A stretch of 64,000 bases of DNA. It comes from CAZFYZ01 sp964523735. Lineage in GTDB: Bacteria > Armatimonadota > UBA5829. Below are positions 10,101 through 16,802 of this stretch, piece after piece. Under the pieces are notes generated by a model, which saw only the letters and a list, made by a program, of their open reading frames with translations, did no database searches and was not told the origin of the DNA. Where the stretch lies: positions 37,808 to 101,807 of the forward strand of contig CAZFYZ010000002.1 of NCBI GenBank assembly GCA_964523735.1, given 5' to 3'. The position numbers and the translations under genes were made by a program. Every line of letters begins with the position of its first letter. The first letter of the stretch is position 1.

Positions 10101-10424
10101 GTTCTGCCCGACATAGAAGCGCACGATAGCCATGGATTGGCCAGGGCTAGATGTGGAGTAGACATACTCTACCCCAGGAATCTCCCAAATGAGCTTCTCC
10201 ATAGGCGTGGTGATCCGGTTCTCCACTTCCTTCGCGCTTGCGCCCGGCATCTGGACGAACACGTCCACCATCGGCACGATGATCTGCGGCTCCTCTTCGC
10301 GGGGGGTCATTATGACCGCGAACACTCCCAGCAGCACAGACGCGATTATGACAAGCGGAGTCAGCTTCGAGTCTATGAAGTAATGAGCTATTCTGCCTGC
10401 AAGGCCCAGATGCTTGTCCATCAT
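7185..10424 (-). CDS. RND-family efflux pump, inner-membrane transporter
   Basis: The 1079-residue protein has full RND (AcrB/CzcA superfamily) length and architecture: a first membrane helix, a large periplasmic loop, a transmembrane block with the hallmark GILVDDAIVVVENI segment, a second periplasmic loop and a second membrane block. It should exchange protons for substrate and form a tripartite pump with the adjacent HlyD-type adaptor and TolC-type channel. The ATG overlaps the stop of the adaptor gene (ATGA). The substrate is not evident. The linked CsoR/CstR-like repressor, thioredoxin and DUF2892 genes point to metal or reactive-sulfur stress rather than drugs; that is inference. Confidence 0.93.
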   Translation of the reverse strand: MMDKHLGLAGRIAHYFIDSKLTPLVIIASVLLGVFAVIMTPREEEPQIIVPMVDVFVQMPGASAKEVENRITTPMEKLIWEIPGVEYVYSTSSPGQSMAIVRFYVGQNIEASIVKLYNKMYSNFDKIPPGASQPLIKPRSIDDVPILALTFWGKDYNGYQLRRLVSQVDDQVKSVQNVSQTMVIGGQRRQVRVTLDAARLSGYGLSPGAVQQALKGANAQFPAGHFANGNYNFALQTGEFLKTPDDVGRVVIGSSNGSPIFLNDVATIDDGPEEPSTYVNIAFGSGSSEGVHADAKGIYPAVTLSVAKRQGKNAIKVAEAVLEKVKTLEGTMIPPDVHYTITRNYGETATEKSNELLLHMMIAIISVTLLIAFALGKRESLVVAIAVPVTLALTLLVFYLYGYTLNRITLFALIFSIGILVDDAIVVVENIVRHYRMPINKDRNLMEVASEAVDEVGNPTILATFAVIAAILPLAFVGGLMGPYMRPIPIGATAAMIFSLLIAFIISPWASYRILLNEACENEPQPEPAQLDEDGVCALPEGWTTRIYRQIMNPLVLNSRKRHHFLALVVMLLLAAVAMLPLKLVTVKMLPFDNKSEFQVVVDMPVGTTLEQTAAATNAVANYLRTIPEVTDVESYVGTASPYNFNGLVRHYFLRRGCNVADIQVNLVPKHDRKRQSHAIAKSVRGRIHEIGRRYGANAKVAEVPPGPPVLQTLVAEVYGPDDKTRWQVARQVRDVFESTEGVTDVDWYVEADQVKYELIPDKEKAALNGIPTDQLTQTIALAVAGSGIELAHIPEATEDVPIFLQLPLSQRSSLTQIQNIQLQGASGNLVPLGEIVRVQQTTQDLSIYHKNLKPVVYVTGDVAGAQESPVYAILKMNRTISQMKTPFGYEVKHHTTAAPFDTTKYAMKWDGEWHITYEVFRDMGAAFAAVLVLIYILVVAWFKSFRTPLVIMAPIPLTLVGILPAHWMLGAFFTATSMIGFIAGAGIIVRNSIILVDFIELRRRQGMSLEEAVVDAGAVRFRPMLLTAAAVLVGASVILMDPIFQGLAISLMAGEVASTLLSRMAVPVLYYMSESGKL

Positions 10425-11902
10425 CGGACCTCGCCCTTGATCTGACCAGAAGCGAGCCTTACCCGCGTTCCGTCGACCAGTACACCGGTGTTCTCCACGA
10501 TCACGCGATCACCGGGTTGCAGCCCCGAGAGGACCTCGACCTCGCTATGAATGGTTCGCCCAATCTTTACTACCTGCAGCCTTGCATGGTTCTGGTTATC
10601 AACGATGAACACGGACGGCAGTCCCCCTTGGTCTCGGAGCGAGCTCTGCGGTATGAGCAGCCCGCCTGTATGGCTCACGGGGAAGCTGATTCGCCCGAAC
10701 TCGCCGGAGCGGGGACCCAAGTCGTTCGGCAATGCAACCTTTACTACGAATTTATGGCTGGTTGGATCGCCGCTGGGGGCGATCACCGCAACCGTGCCGG
10801 TCCCGGTTCTCTTGTCACTGCCGATCTCTACCTCGACGCTCATCCCAACCCGCAGATAGCCGGCAGCGCTCTCCGGAACTGACGCCTCAAGCCTGTAATT
10901 CGAGTCCGCCTGTATCGAGATAACTGGAACCCCAGGCGATACCATATCACCGGGGTCCACCTTGCGTGATGACACAACGCCCGCCACTGGCGAGGTAATA
11001 GTGGCATATCCCAGCTGAGTGTGAGCAAACTCCACAGCCGCGCGAGCCTGGGAAACGCCCGAAGCCGCCACGCGTGCGTTGCTCACGCTCATCTTGTCCT
11101 GGACCGCGGAAGCCTTCGCCATCCGAAGCGCTTCCTCCGCCTGCCGAACCCGCTGCTGAGCCGCTTGGATCTCCTGGGCGCGGGAACCTTCTTCCGTTAG
11201 GCTTGCCTGCTCCTTGGCCGATTCAAGTTGGGCCTTGGCTATTTCGTAGGAGGTCTCAACTCCCTCAAGCCGCTGCTTCGGGACTACGTCCTGCTCGTAC
11301 AGCCTCTTATAACGTGCCAGCTCCATCTCTGCGTTCTTGAACTGTGCCTGAGCTTGTGCTACTGCCAGGTGTGCCTGCGCTCGCTGCTGCTTGCGGGGGC
11401 CCTCCTTCACGAGAGAAAGCTGCTCCTTTGCGGCCCTGAGTCCGGCCTCCGCGCTCGCGATCCCTGTGCTGGTTTGGGCTTTCTGCAGATCAATGGCAGT
11501 GTTGGCTCGACCAGATCCAGCGATGGCAGCGTTCAGCGCGGCCTGTGCCTGAGAAAGCTGTGCCCGCAGGTCCCGCGATTCCAGCCTGATCAGCACCTGT
11601 CCAGCGCGAACATGATCGCCTTCGCGGACATAGACCGCTGACACATTGCTCATGATCTTCGGCGCGATGTTTGCCTGGACTATCGGCCGCACTGTGCCTG
11701 ACGCGCTAACCTCGTTGGCCAAGCTGGACATCCCCACGGTGATCGTCCGCACCGCTATCTCAGGTTGTACTTTGACGGAGCTTTCCTGCGTCTGATGCCT
11801 GCCCCTGAAGACCAGTATCAGGAACAGAGCGCCAACGACCACAGCAGCTATCAGCAACAACCTCTTCCGCTTAAGCAAGGATATGACCCGTTCTCCTATC
11901 AT
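10421..11902 (-). CDS. HlyD/MFP-family periplasmic adaptor of the RND pump
   Basis: The 493-residue adaptor has a single N-terminal membrane helix (about residues 13-30), a split lipoyl/barrel-sandwich region with the GQVLIRLES motif, a long Ala/Gln-rich coiled-coil hairpin (about residues 105-290) and C-terminal beta-barrel and membrane-proximal domains (PGDRVIVENTG). It bridges the inner-membrane RND pump to the TolC-type channel. The hairpin is longer than in AcrA-type adaptors. It lies between the DUF2892 gene (12 bases upstream) and the RND gene (4-base overlap), so stoichiometric expression is expected. Confidence 0.93.
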   Translation of the reverse strand: MIGERVISLLKRKRLLLIAAVVVGALFLILVFRGRHQTQESSVKVQPEIAVRTITVGMSSLANEVSASGTVRPIVQANIAPKIMSNVSAVYVREGDHVRAGQVLIRLESRDLRAQLSQAQAALNAAIAGSGRANTAIDLQKAQTSTGIASAEAGLRAAKEQLSLVKEGPRKQQRAQAHLAVAQAQAQFKNAEMELARYKRLYEQDVVPKQRLEGVETSYEIAKAQLESAKEQASLTEEGSRAQEIQAAQQRVRQAEEALRMAKASAVQDKMSVSNARVAASGVSQARAAVEFAHTQLGYATITSPVAGVVSSRKVDPGDMVSPGVPVISIQADSNYRLEASVPESAAGYLRVGMSVEVEIGSDKRTGTGTVAVIAPSGDPTSHKFVVKVALPNDLGPRSGEFGRISFPVSHTGGLLIPQSSLRDQGGLPSVFIVDNQNHARLQVVKIGRTIHSEVEVLSGLQPGDRVIVENTGVLVDGTRVRLASGQIKGEVR

Positions 11903-11914
11903 CCCGACTTCCGC

Positions 11915-12100
11915 CTATCTGAGCCCAAATGCTCGCAAGATCGCCATCATCGGACACCAGTTGGTTAGGCCTGACTGGAATAGATTGAGCCCGACGAACG
12001 CCGTGAACCAGTACCAGTTGGGGTTGACCCAATGGCCCAGTGCAAGGCTTCCCATTATGAACACACCGGCTATCAAACGCAGTGCTCTGTCTACATTCAT
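11915..12100 (-). CDS. DUF2892 (YgaP-type) small inner-membrane protein
   Basis: The 61-residue protein matches the DUF2892 pattern: MNVDRALRLIAGVF start, two hydrophobic helices, an NPNWYWFT turn and a C-terminal FQSGLTNWCPMMAIL segment with a conserved NWCP cysteine. GAGGAGG precedes the ATG. In YgaP proteins this domain anchors a rhodanese (sulfurtransferase) to the membrane; here it is a stand-alone domain inside an efflux operon. Its cysteine is probably at the membrane face. Together with the CstR-like repressor and thioredoxin it suggests handling of sulfane sulfur or thiols, which is inference. Confidence 0.88.
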   Translation of the reverse strand: MNVDRALRLIAGVFIMGSLALGHWVNPNWYWFTAFVGLNLFQSGLTNWCPMMAILRAFGLR

Positions 12101-12124
12101 CTTACTGCCTCCTCTCAGGCCACG

Positions 12125-13420
12125 TCAGTGCGTCAGAATATCCGTCTGCCCGTACGCCTTGAGCAGGTTGACCTGAGCGATCTTGACATCATATATCGCG
12201 GCCAGCCGTGAGACTCGCGCTGCTGTCAGCGCAGTCTGGGCTGAGAGAACGTCTGTAAGAGGCGTCATGCCCTCTTGGTACCCCACCTGCAGAGATCGCA
12301 GGCTTTCCTCAGCGGACTGAACCTGGGTTGCTGTCGCCTCGACCCGTGAGAGGGCCGAATCTAAGTCCAACTTGGCCGCTTGTTGCTCGAGCTCCACCCG
12401 CCGCCTCTGACTTTCAAGATCCTGCCGGGCCTTGCGCGAGACCGCATTCGCTTCATCTATGCTCGCCCGGGTGAGGCCTCCGTCAAAAGCGCTGAACTTG
12501 ACAAGCACGCCCGCCATCACAGTGTTGGTCAACCTGGGAAACTGAGCTCCTACTGGCTCGTTGAAGTAATCAGCTACGAGAGAGACCGTCGGGAGTCTTC
12601 CGGCTTGAGCAGCCTTTATGCCTGCATCTGCCGCCTTTGCCGACGCGACCGCCGCAGCAATCTCTGGTCTCTCAGAGGGCGCTGCTGCGCACGCCTGATC
12701 CGCCGCCGTATCGTTGGCATCCGGAGACAGCTCTATGCACGCGTCCTGCGTGAGCCCAATGGCTGTTCGGAGCGCGGCGAGAGCGACGTTGTAGTTGTTC
12801 TTCGCCGCGATGAGATCATCTCGGGCCGACGTCAACGCGACCTCTGACCGGAGCACGTCGGACTTAGTGACGACGCCCGATTCTTGCAGCTTCTGTGCTG
12901 CGTCGCGACTTGCTTCCAGAGACCTGACGCTTGCATCGGCGACAGCAACGGCCTCTTTGGCTTGCCTTCCTCGGAAATAGACTGTGCTGACACTGTCGAT
13001 GACTTCGGCTCGCGATGCCCTTGCGCTTTGCGTTGCTGCTGCGAACCCATACCGGGCACGGTTCAGATTCGCCTGGACCTGTCCGCCTGAATAGACTATC
13101 TGCTGAGCAACAACCCGGTTGATAACTGTGTCCCTCTCCAGAACCGGTGTGTCGCCGAAGAACGTCGGCTCCGTGATGTAGCTATAGCCGCTCTCGAGGC
13201 CCACGCTGGGATACCGAGCGCTCTTCGCCTTTCCAACCTGTGCCTTTGAGATATCGGCAACAGCTTCAGCGCTGCCGATCTGCGGACTGGTGCGCAGAGC
13301 AAGTTGGGTCGCCGCTTTCAGATCAAGCATCAGTGGCTGTTGCTGGCTCAAAGCAGCCATCGGCAAAATCGCCATGATCGCTGCAGTCAGAATAGTATCC
13401 GGGTTCAGCATCTTCTTCAA
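12125..13420 (-). CDS. TolC-family outer-membrane efflux channel
   Basis: The 431-residue protein has a signal peptide (to about residue 25, ALSQQ) followed by two related Ala/Gln/Ser-rich helical halves typical of outer-membrane efflux proteins, including the TPLTDVLSAQTALTAARV segment near the C-terminus. It should trimerise as the exit duct of the RND pump. The first in-frame codon is a TTG overlapping the thioredoxin stop (TTGA); an ATG three codons further (13411) is an equally good start. The coupling to thioredoxin by overlap is unusual for a channel gene. Confidence 0.92.
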   Translation of the reverse strand: MKKMLNPDTILTAAIMAILPMAALSQQQPLMLDLKAATQLALRTSPQIGSAEAVADISKAQVGKAKSARYPSVGLESGYSYITEPTFFGDTPVLERDTVINRVVAQQIVYSGGQVQANLNRARYGFAAATQSARASRAEVIDSVSTVYFRGRQAKEAVAVADASVRSLEASRDAAQKLQESGVVTKSDVLRSEVALTSARDDLIAAKNNYNVALAALRTAIGLTQDACIELSPDANDTAADQACAAAPSERPEIAAAVASAKAADAGIKAAQAGRLPTVSLVADYFNEPVGAQFPRLTNTVMAGVLVKFSAFDGGLTRASIDEANAVSRKARQDLESQRRRVELEQQAAKLDLDSALSRVEATATQVQSAEESLRSLQVGYQEGMTPLTDVLSAQTALTAARVSRLAAIYDVKIAQVNLLKAYGQTDILTH

Positions 13421-13746
13421 CCCTGAATTACCTCGTTCAGCTTTGCAGCGATGGTTGCCTTAGGCTGCACCCCGACCATCCGGTCGACAACCTGCCCGTG
13501 ATTCAGCAGTAATAGGGTGGGGATCCCCTGGATGCCGAACTTCGCTGCCAGAGCTGGATCACTATCAACGTCTACTTTTACCACTTTGACCCTGTTTACA
13601 AACTCAGCAGCAATCTGATCTACCACGGGAGCCAACATTCTGCAGGGACCACACCAGGCCGCCCAGAAATCCACGAGGACCGGCACAGTGGATTGGATTA
13701 CCTCTGTCTCAAAGCTGCTCTCTCTCACCTCAAGTGCGCTACTCAT
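13417..13746 (-). CDS. Thioredoxin
   Basis: A cytoplasmic thioredoxin of 109 residues with the active site WCGPC and the cis-proline segment GIQGIPTLLL. It reduces disulfides and can also release persulfides. AAGGA lies upstream of the ATG. It is the first structural gene of the efflux operon, and a CsoR-type operator box (13775-13792) lies 28 bases upstream of its start, so it is the most direct target of the repressor encoded just before it. No export signal is present. Presence in a metal/sulfur efflux operon suggests a stress-specific rather than housekeeping role. Confidence 0.95.
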   Translation of the reverse strand: MSSALEVRESSFETEVIQSTVPVLVDFWAAWCGPCRMLAPVVDQIAAEFVNRVKVVKVDVDSDPALAAKFGIQGIPTLLLLNHGQVVDRMVGVQPKATIAAKLNEVIQG

Positions 13747-13774
13747 GATCGTGTATCCTTTCTTGTTCGTCTGA

Positions 13775-13792
13775 TATACCCTGGGGGGTATA
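13775..13792. promoter_or_regulatory. CsoR/CstR-type operator in front of the thioredoxin-efflux operon
   Basis: TATACCCTGGGGGGTATA is an inverted repeat with TATACC/GGTATA arms around a G-rich centre, the form of CsoR-family boxes. It lies between the repressor gene and thioredoxin. A near-identical box lies in front of the repressor itself. Confidence 0.75.
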
Positions 13793-13802
13793 CGGTTTGG
13801 AT

Positions 13803-13828
13803 CAAAAGATAGGCGGATTCCTCCGCCT
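13803..13828 (-). terminator. Rho-independent terminator after the CsoR/CstR-like gene
   Basis: On the minus strand, AGGCGGA-GGAA-TCCGCCT forms a 7-bp stem with a 4-base loop followed by ATCTTTT. It would separate the repressor transcript from the efflux operon, so the operator at 13775 probably belongs to a second promoter. Confidence 0.75.
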
Positions 13829-13871
13829 GCTTAGGACAGCTTGACCGGCTGTCCGGTATTCTACTTCATCG

Positions 13872-14126
13872 CTATGCCAACTGCAGGAAGAGCTTCATCG
13901 CCTCTTCCATAGAAGCCTCAGGACTCTTAGCGCCTGCGCTGTTCATACAGTCCTGCATCTTATGCGTGAGTATGATGAAGCCAACCTTTTCCAGGGCCTT
14001 GCGTGCCGCACAGAGTTGGTGTATGACTTCCGCGCAGTCCTGTCCCTCATCTATCATCCGCTGAAGGCCGCGTACTTGCCCCTCAATCCGCCGAAGCCTT
14101 ACCTGTACGTCGTCTCTTGTGTCCGT
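13872..14126 (-). CDS. CsoR-superfamily repressor, CstR-like; apparent ACG start
   Basis: The frame contains the signature RLRRIEGQVRGLQRMI and a helical DUF156 body. No ATG, GTG or TTG precedes the signature; an ACG at 14124-14126 sits eight bases after GGAGG, and reading it as the start gives 84 residues. In that numbering the cysteines fall at 31 and 60, the spacing of the persulfide sensor CstR. The histidine ligand of copper-sensing CsoR is replaced by lysine (K56), so a sulfur or Cys-only sensor is more likely than a Cu(I) sensor. An extra C39 is present. The gene has its own promoter and operator upstream. The ACG could also be a consensus error for ATG. Confidence 0.85.
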   Translation of the reverse strand, partial: TDTRDDVQVRLRRIEGQVRGLQRMIDEGQDCAEVIHQLCAARKALEKVGFIILTHKMQDCMNSAGAKSPEASMEEAMKLFLQLA

Positions 14127-14145
14127 GGCCGCTTCCTCCGCATGG

Positions 14146-14161
14146 ATACCCCAGGGGGTAT
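14146..14161. promoter_or_regulatory. CsoR/CstR-type operator in front of its own gene
   Basis: ATACCCCAGGGGGTAT is a palindrome of the same type as the box at 13775. It lies just downstream of the expected transcription start of the repressor gene, consistent with autorepression. Confidence 0.78.
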
Positions 14162-14170
14162 GGTATACTG

Positions 14171-14199
14171 AGTATATCCCACATTGATGTGCTTGTCAA
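14171..14199 (-). promoter_or_regulatory. Sigma-70-type promoter of the CsoR/CstR-like gene
   Basis: On the minus strand TTGACA (14194-14199) and TATACT (14171-14176) are separated by exactly 17 bases. The start point would fall near 14164, abutting the operator at 14146-14161. Confidence 0.8.
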
Positions 14200-14206
14200 A
14201 CCGTAA

Positions 14207-14386
14207 TTTTTCACAGCCGGCAAAAGAAAAGCGCTGTGGGCCAGCGACGGCGCTCTGGACCAGTTTCAGGGCGTGATATTGGGGCCTGGCCGCAGGACGA
14301 GGCTGGCTCTGGGCCGGCTCGCTGAGCGACTCAAGATCACCTACATCGATATCCGTTTGAGCGAACCCCTCCTGCGGTACCAATGA
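14207..14386 (+). other. Short open frame, possible gene remnant before the MscS gene
   Basis: A 59-codon open frame without a good start ends at a TGA at 14384. Its last part (ALGRLAERLKITYIDIRLSE) reads like real protein, but no family is recognised and it overlaps the repressor's upstream region. It could be the tail of a lost gene. Confidence 0.2.
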
Positions 14387-14432
14387 GCATCACTTGCTGT
14401 CACAAACTGATGAGGATTGGGGCGTTGCAGAC

Positions 14433-15350
14433 ATGCAGGTAGTGCTCGAGTGGCTTTCTGACCCCACCGCAGTGCAGGTGATCGCGACAATTGCCAGCCT
14501 GCTAATCATCTACCTGATCGTGCGCCTGTTGCGGGTGGTGCTTGGGCGGTACGTCCACGACTCCAGCGTCCGATACCATGCTCGCAAACTGATAACGCTG
14601 GCGGCCTACTTCCTTGCATTGGTTGTGGTGTTGCTGGTCTTCCGTAGAAGGCTCTCCGGACTCGCCGTCTTCTTGGGTGTTGCTGGGGCGGGAGTCGCTG
14701 TCGCTTTGCGAGAGGTTATCCTGAGTATCGCGGGCTGGCTGGCGATAACTGTGGGCGGGCTATATCGGGCTGGCGACCGCATAGAGATCGCGGGCCAGAA
14801 GGGTGATGTGATAGATATCTCCATTCTCCGCACAACCCTCATGGAGATCGGCCAATGGGTAGATGCGGATCTCTACAACGGCCGAGTTGTCAGGATAACG
14901 AACAGCTTCGTCTTTCAACAGCCGGTCTTCAACTACTCTGGCGAGTTTCCATTCCTATGGGACGAGGTGAAGATACCAATCCACTTCAACAGTGATCGGC
15001 AGTTGGCTCGCGACCTTATGATGAAGGTTGTGGAGGAGGCGGTCGCTGAGTATACCCGTGATGCCGCCGAAGAATGGAAGAACATGCGCCGACGGTTCAG
15101 AGTGGAGGATGCGCGAGTCGAGCCGATGGTTACACTTACCGCCAACGACAACTGGGTGGAGTATACCATTTGATACGCAGTTGACTACAAGAAACGACGT
15201 AGCACAAAGGACCCGATATTCAGCAGCATCCTGAATGCGATAGACCAATCGGACGGGCGAGTTCAACTCGGGTCAGCTAACCAGGAGATCGTGGGGTTTC
15301 CGAAGCTGACGGTTAGACTCGATCAAGAGCCTACAGATTCCGCTAGTTGA
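14433..15350 (+). pseudogene. MscS-family mechanosensitive channel interrupted by an in-frame TGA
   Basis: The product has N-terminal membrane helices, a pore-helix-like stretch (FLGVAGAGVAVALREVI) and a beta domain (YRAGDRIEIAGQKGDVIDI), as in MscS channels that relieve osmotic pressure. The frame stops at a TGA (15171-15173) after NWVEYTI, but continues without shift through YAVDYKKRRSTKDPIF and GRVQLGSANQEIVGFPKL to a TGA at 15348. That continuation is the normal C-terminus of this subfamily, where the interrupted position is usually arginine; CGA to TGA is a single change. Either the gene is decaying, the stop is read through, or the consensus is wrong. An upstream TTG (14394) is an alternative start. 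Confidence 0.82.
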
Positions 15351-15359
15351 GCTGGTGGG

Positions 15360-16016
15360 TTAGCTAGCGCTATCGCGTCTGCTCTCCGCTTCTTCCTCGA
15401 TCCTGCCGACACCGCACCTAAGATACAGGACTGCTAGTCCGGCTAGCATTATGCCGACTACGTTTATGGCGAAGAGTGCGAGGCCGCCCCAGCCGGACAT
15501 CTGCTTGTCCTGAAATCCAATGGCGGCTGCAGCTAGTGCAGGCACTAGTGCCAAAGCAACGACAACACCAACAAGGTTCGACTGCCGATCTGACGCTAAC
15601 GCCAGCGCGCCTGCGGCTCCTGCGGACAAGGCTACAATGACAGAATGAACGCCCACGATCAGGCGCTCCCTGGTCAACTCTGCGTCCGTCCCTCCCAAAA
15701 TCGGTGGCACTGCGTTGGCAGATACCAGCAGCCAAGCACTAGCCAAGCACACTGCAAAAGAGAGCCCGAACATGACTAGTGTACTAACCAGAGCCTTACG
15801 CAACAGCGACCAGTCTCTGTTCAAGATGCCAAACGGTATAGCCACGAGGGGGTCGAAAGCCGGTGCTAGTATCATTGCACCTATGAGTACAGGCACGGAA
15901 TTGCTGAGCAACGCCACGCAGGCGAGGATACTCGACAAGACGACGAAGCCAAGAGTATCGAAGTCGAGATCGACTCGGCCATGAAAATCTAGCCGCTCCA
16001 AGTCTTTGCCTGCCAT
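15360..16016 (-). CDS. DUF389-family membrane protein
   Basis: The 218-residue protein has about six hydrophobic helices and the DUF389 hallmarks: an FVVLSSILACVALLSNSVPVLIGAMILAPAFDPLVAIPFG block near the N-terminus and conserved helix-breaking prolines. The long block is given here by residues about 24-63. DUF389 proteins are integral membrane proteins of unknown function. The gene is convergent with the interrupted MscS gene; nine bases separate the two ends. No partner gene suggests a role. Confidence 0.85.
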   Translation of the reverse strand: MAGKDLERLDFHGRVDLDFDTLGFVVLSSILACVALLSNSVPVLIGAMILAPAFDPLVAIPFGILNRDWSLLRKALVSTLVMFGLSFAVCLASAWLLVSANAVPPILGGTDAELTRERLIVGVHSVIVALSAGAAGALALASDRQSNLVGVVVALALVPALAAAAIGFQDKQMSGWGGLALFAINVVGIMLAGLAVLYLRCGVGRIEEEAESRRDSAS

Positions 16017-16120
16017 TCATACTGCCTTTGTGCGTCTGCCGCCCCTGTCCACGTCTCGCGAAGAGGCGGCGGCAGCGAACGCGGTCAACACTGCTGATCT
16101 GGTGCTGGGAGATCCACCGA

Positions 16121-16474
16121 TTACTCCGCCATATCCCTGCATAGATCGGCCGTCTGGCGACAAATCTGAGCGTGGGCCATCATCATCGCATCGTCTTGAA
16201 ACTGGGCACAGCTCTGAGTGCAGCTGTCGCAAACTTCTGCGCATACATCGCAAACATCGGACGCGAATTGAGACTGCCTGGACATGAACGATGCCGCTGA
16301 GGCGCAGATCTCAGCGCAATCGGTGATGATCCTAATATGGTCCGGTCTTGCGTGCTCGCCTCCACGATGCAAACAGTGGACGATCATTTCATTGCAGCTG
16401 TTCGCACATACGTTGCATTGCTGAACGCAGTCCTGCGTCGTCTGATCCAGTGTACTCTGCATCTGTTGCGCCAT
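16121..16474 (-). CDS. Cys-rich four-helix-bundle copper-binding protein (DUF326)
   Basis: The 117-residue product belongs to the DUF326/Csp-like family, seen in the evenly spaced cysteines CVQQCNVCANSC, CAEICASA, CDVCAEVCDSCTQSC and CRQTADLC. In Csp proteins such cysteines line the inside of a four-helix bundle and store many Cu(I) ions. No signal peptide is visible, so it should act in the cytoplasm. The start at 16474 follows GGAG by nine bases; an ATG at 16489 lacks a binding site. It stands alone between DUF389 and a short intergenic region and fits the metal-handling theme of the window. Confidence 0.88.
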   Translation of the reverse strand: MAQQMQSTLDQTTQDCVQQCNVCANSCNEMIVHCLHRGGEHARPDHIRIITDCAEICASAASFMSRQSQFASDVCDVCAEVCDSCTQSCAQFQDDAMMMAHAQICRQTADLCRDMAE

Positions 16475-16802
16475 ATGCTCTCGCTCCATTCGTTTGAACT
16501 GGTGCTAGACCAGACGCTTCTTACCCCTGGGATCTGTGGCGTCACACCTTCGGCTGTCTCCAGCCACATGCGGGTATATTCGTATCGAGGTGAGCGAAAT
16601 GCCTGATGTGGGCCGGACGAGGAGCTTGCCTCTCCAGATGGTTAGTGATCTGGAGAGGCTCTGCGGGAGCAAGCGGATAATCCGTCGGTGCGTCGTGAAC
16701 TACGAAGACCACGCCGCCATAAAGGTCGGCCGGCGCCGTACCCGCCCAACGATCACCCTCTCCCACCTCTATGTCCTCTGTATCTGTCCATTCTGGCCAG
16801 CA
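16475..16802. other. Intergenic region with a 12-bp hairpin and no secure gene
   Basis: Two short opposing frames overlap here: plus strand from 16599 after GAGGTGAG, and minus strand from a GTG at 16766. Neither resembles a known family, and both run through the strong inverted repeat at 16628-16659. I call neither. Confidence 0.5.
16628..16659. repeat. Perfect 12-bp inverted repeat downstream of the asnB-like gene
   Basis: GCCTCTCCAGAT (16628-16639) pairs with ATCTGGAGAGGC (16648-16659) around an 8-base loop. There is no T-run on either strand, so it may stabilise the 3' end of the riboswitch-controlled operon transcript or bind a protein. Confidence 0.65.

Noticed and set aside
14433..15350. 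Genome-wide recoding of TGA as an amino acid
   Set aside because: Many intact genes here end in TGA (for example at 32338 and 30898), so TGA is a normal stop.
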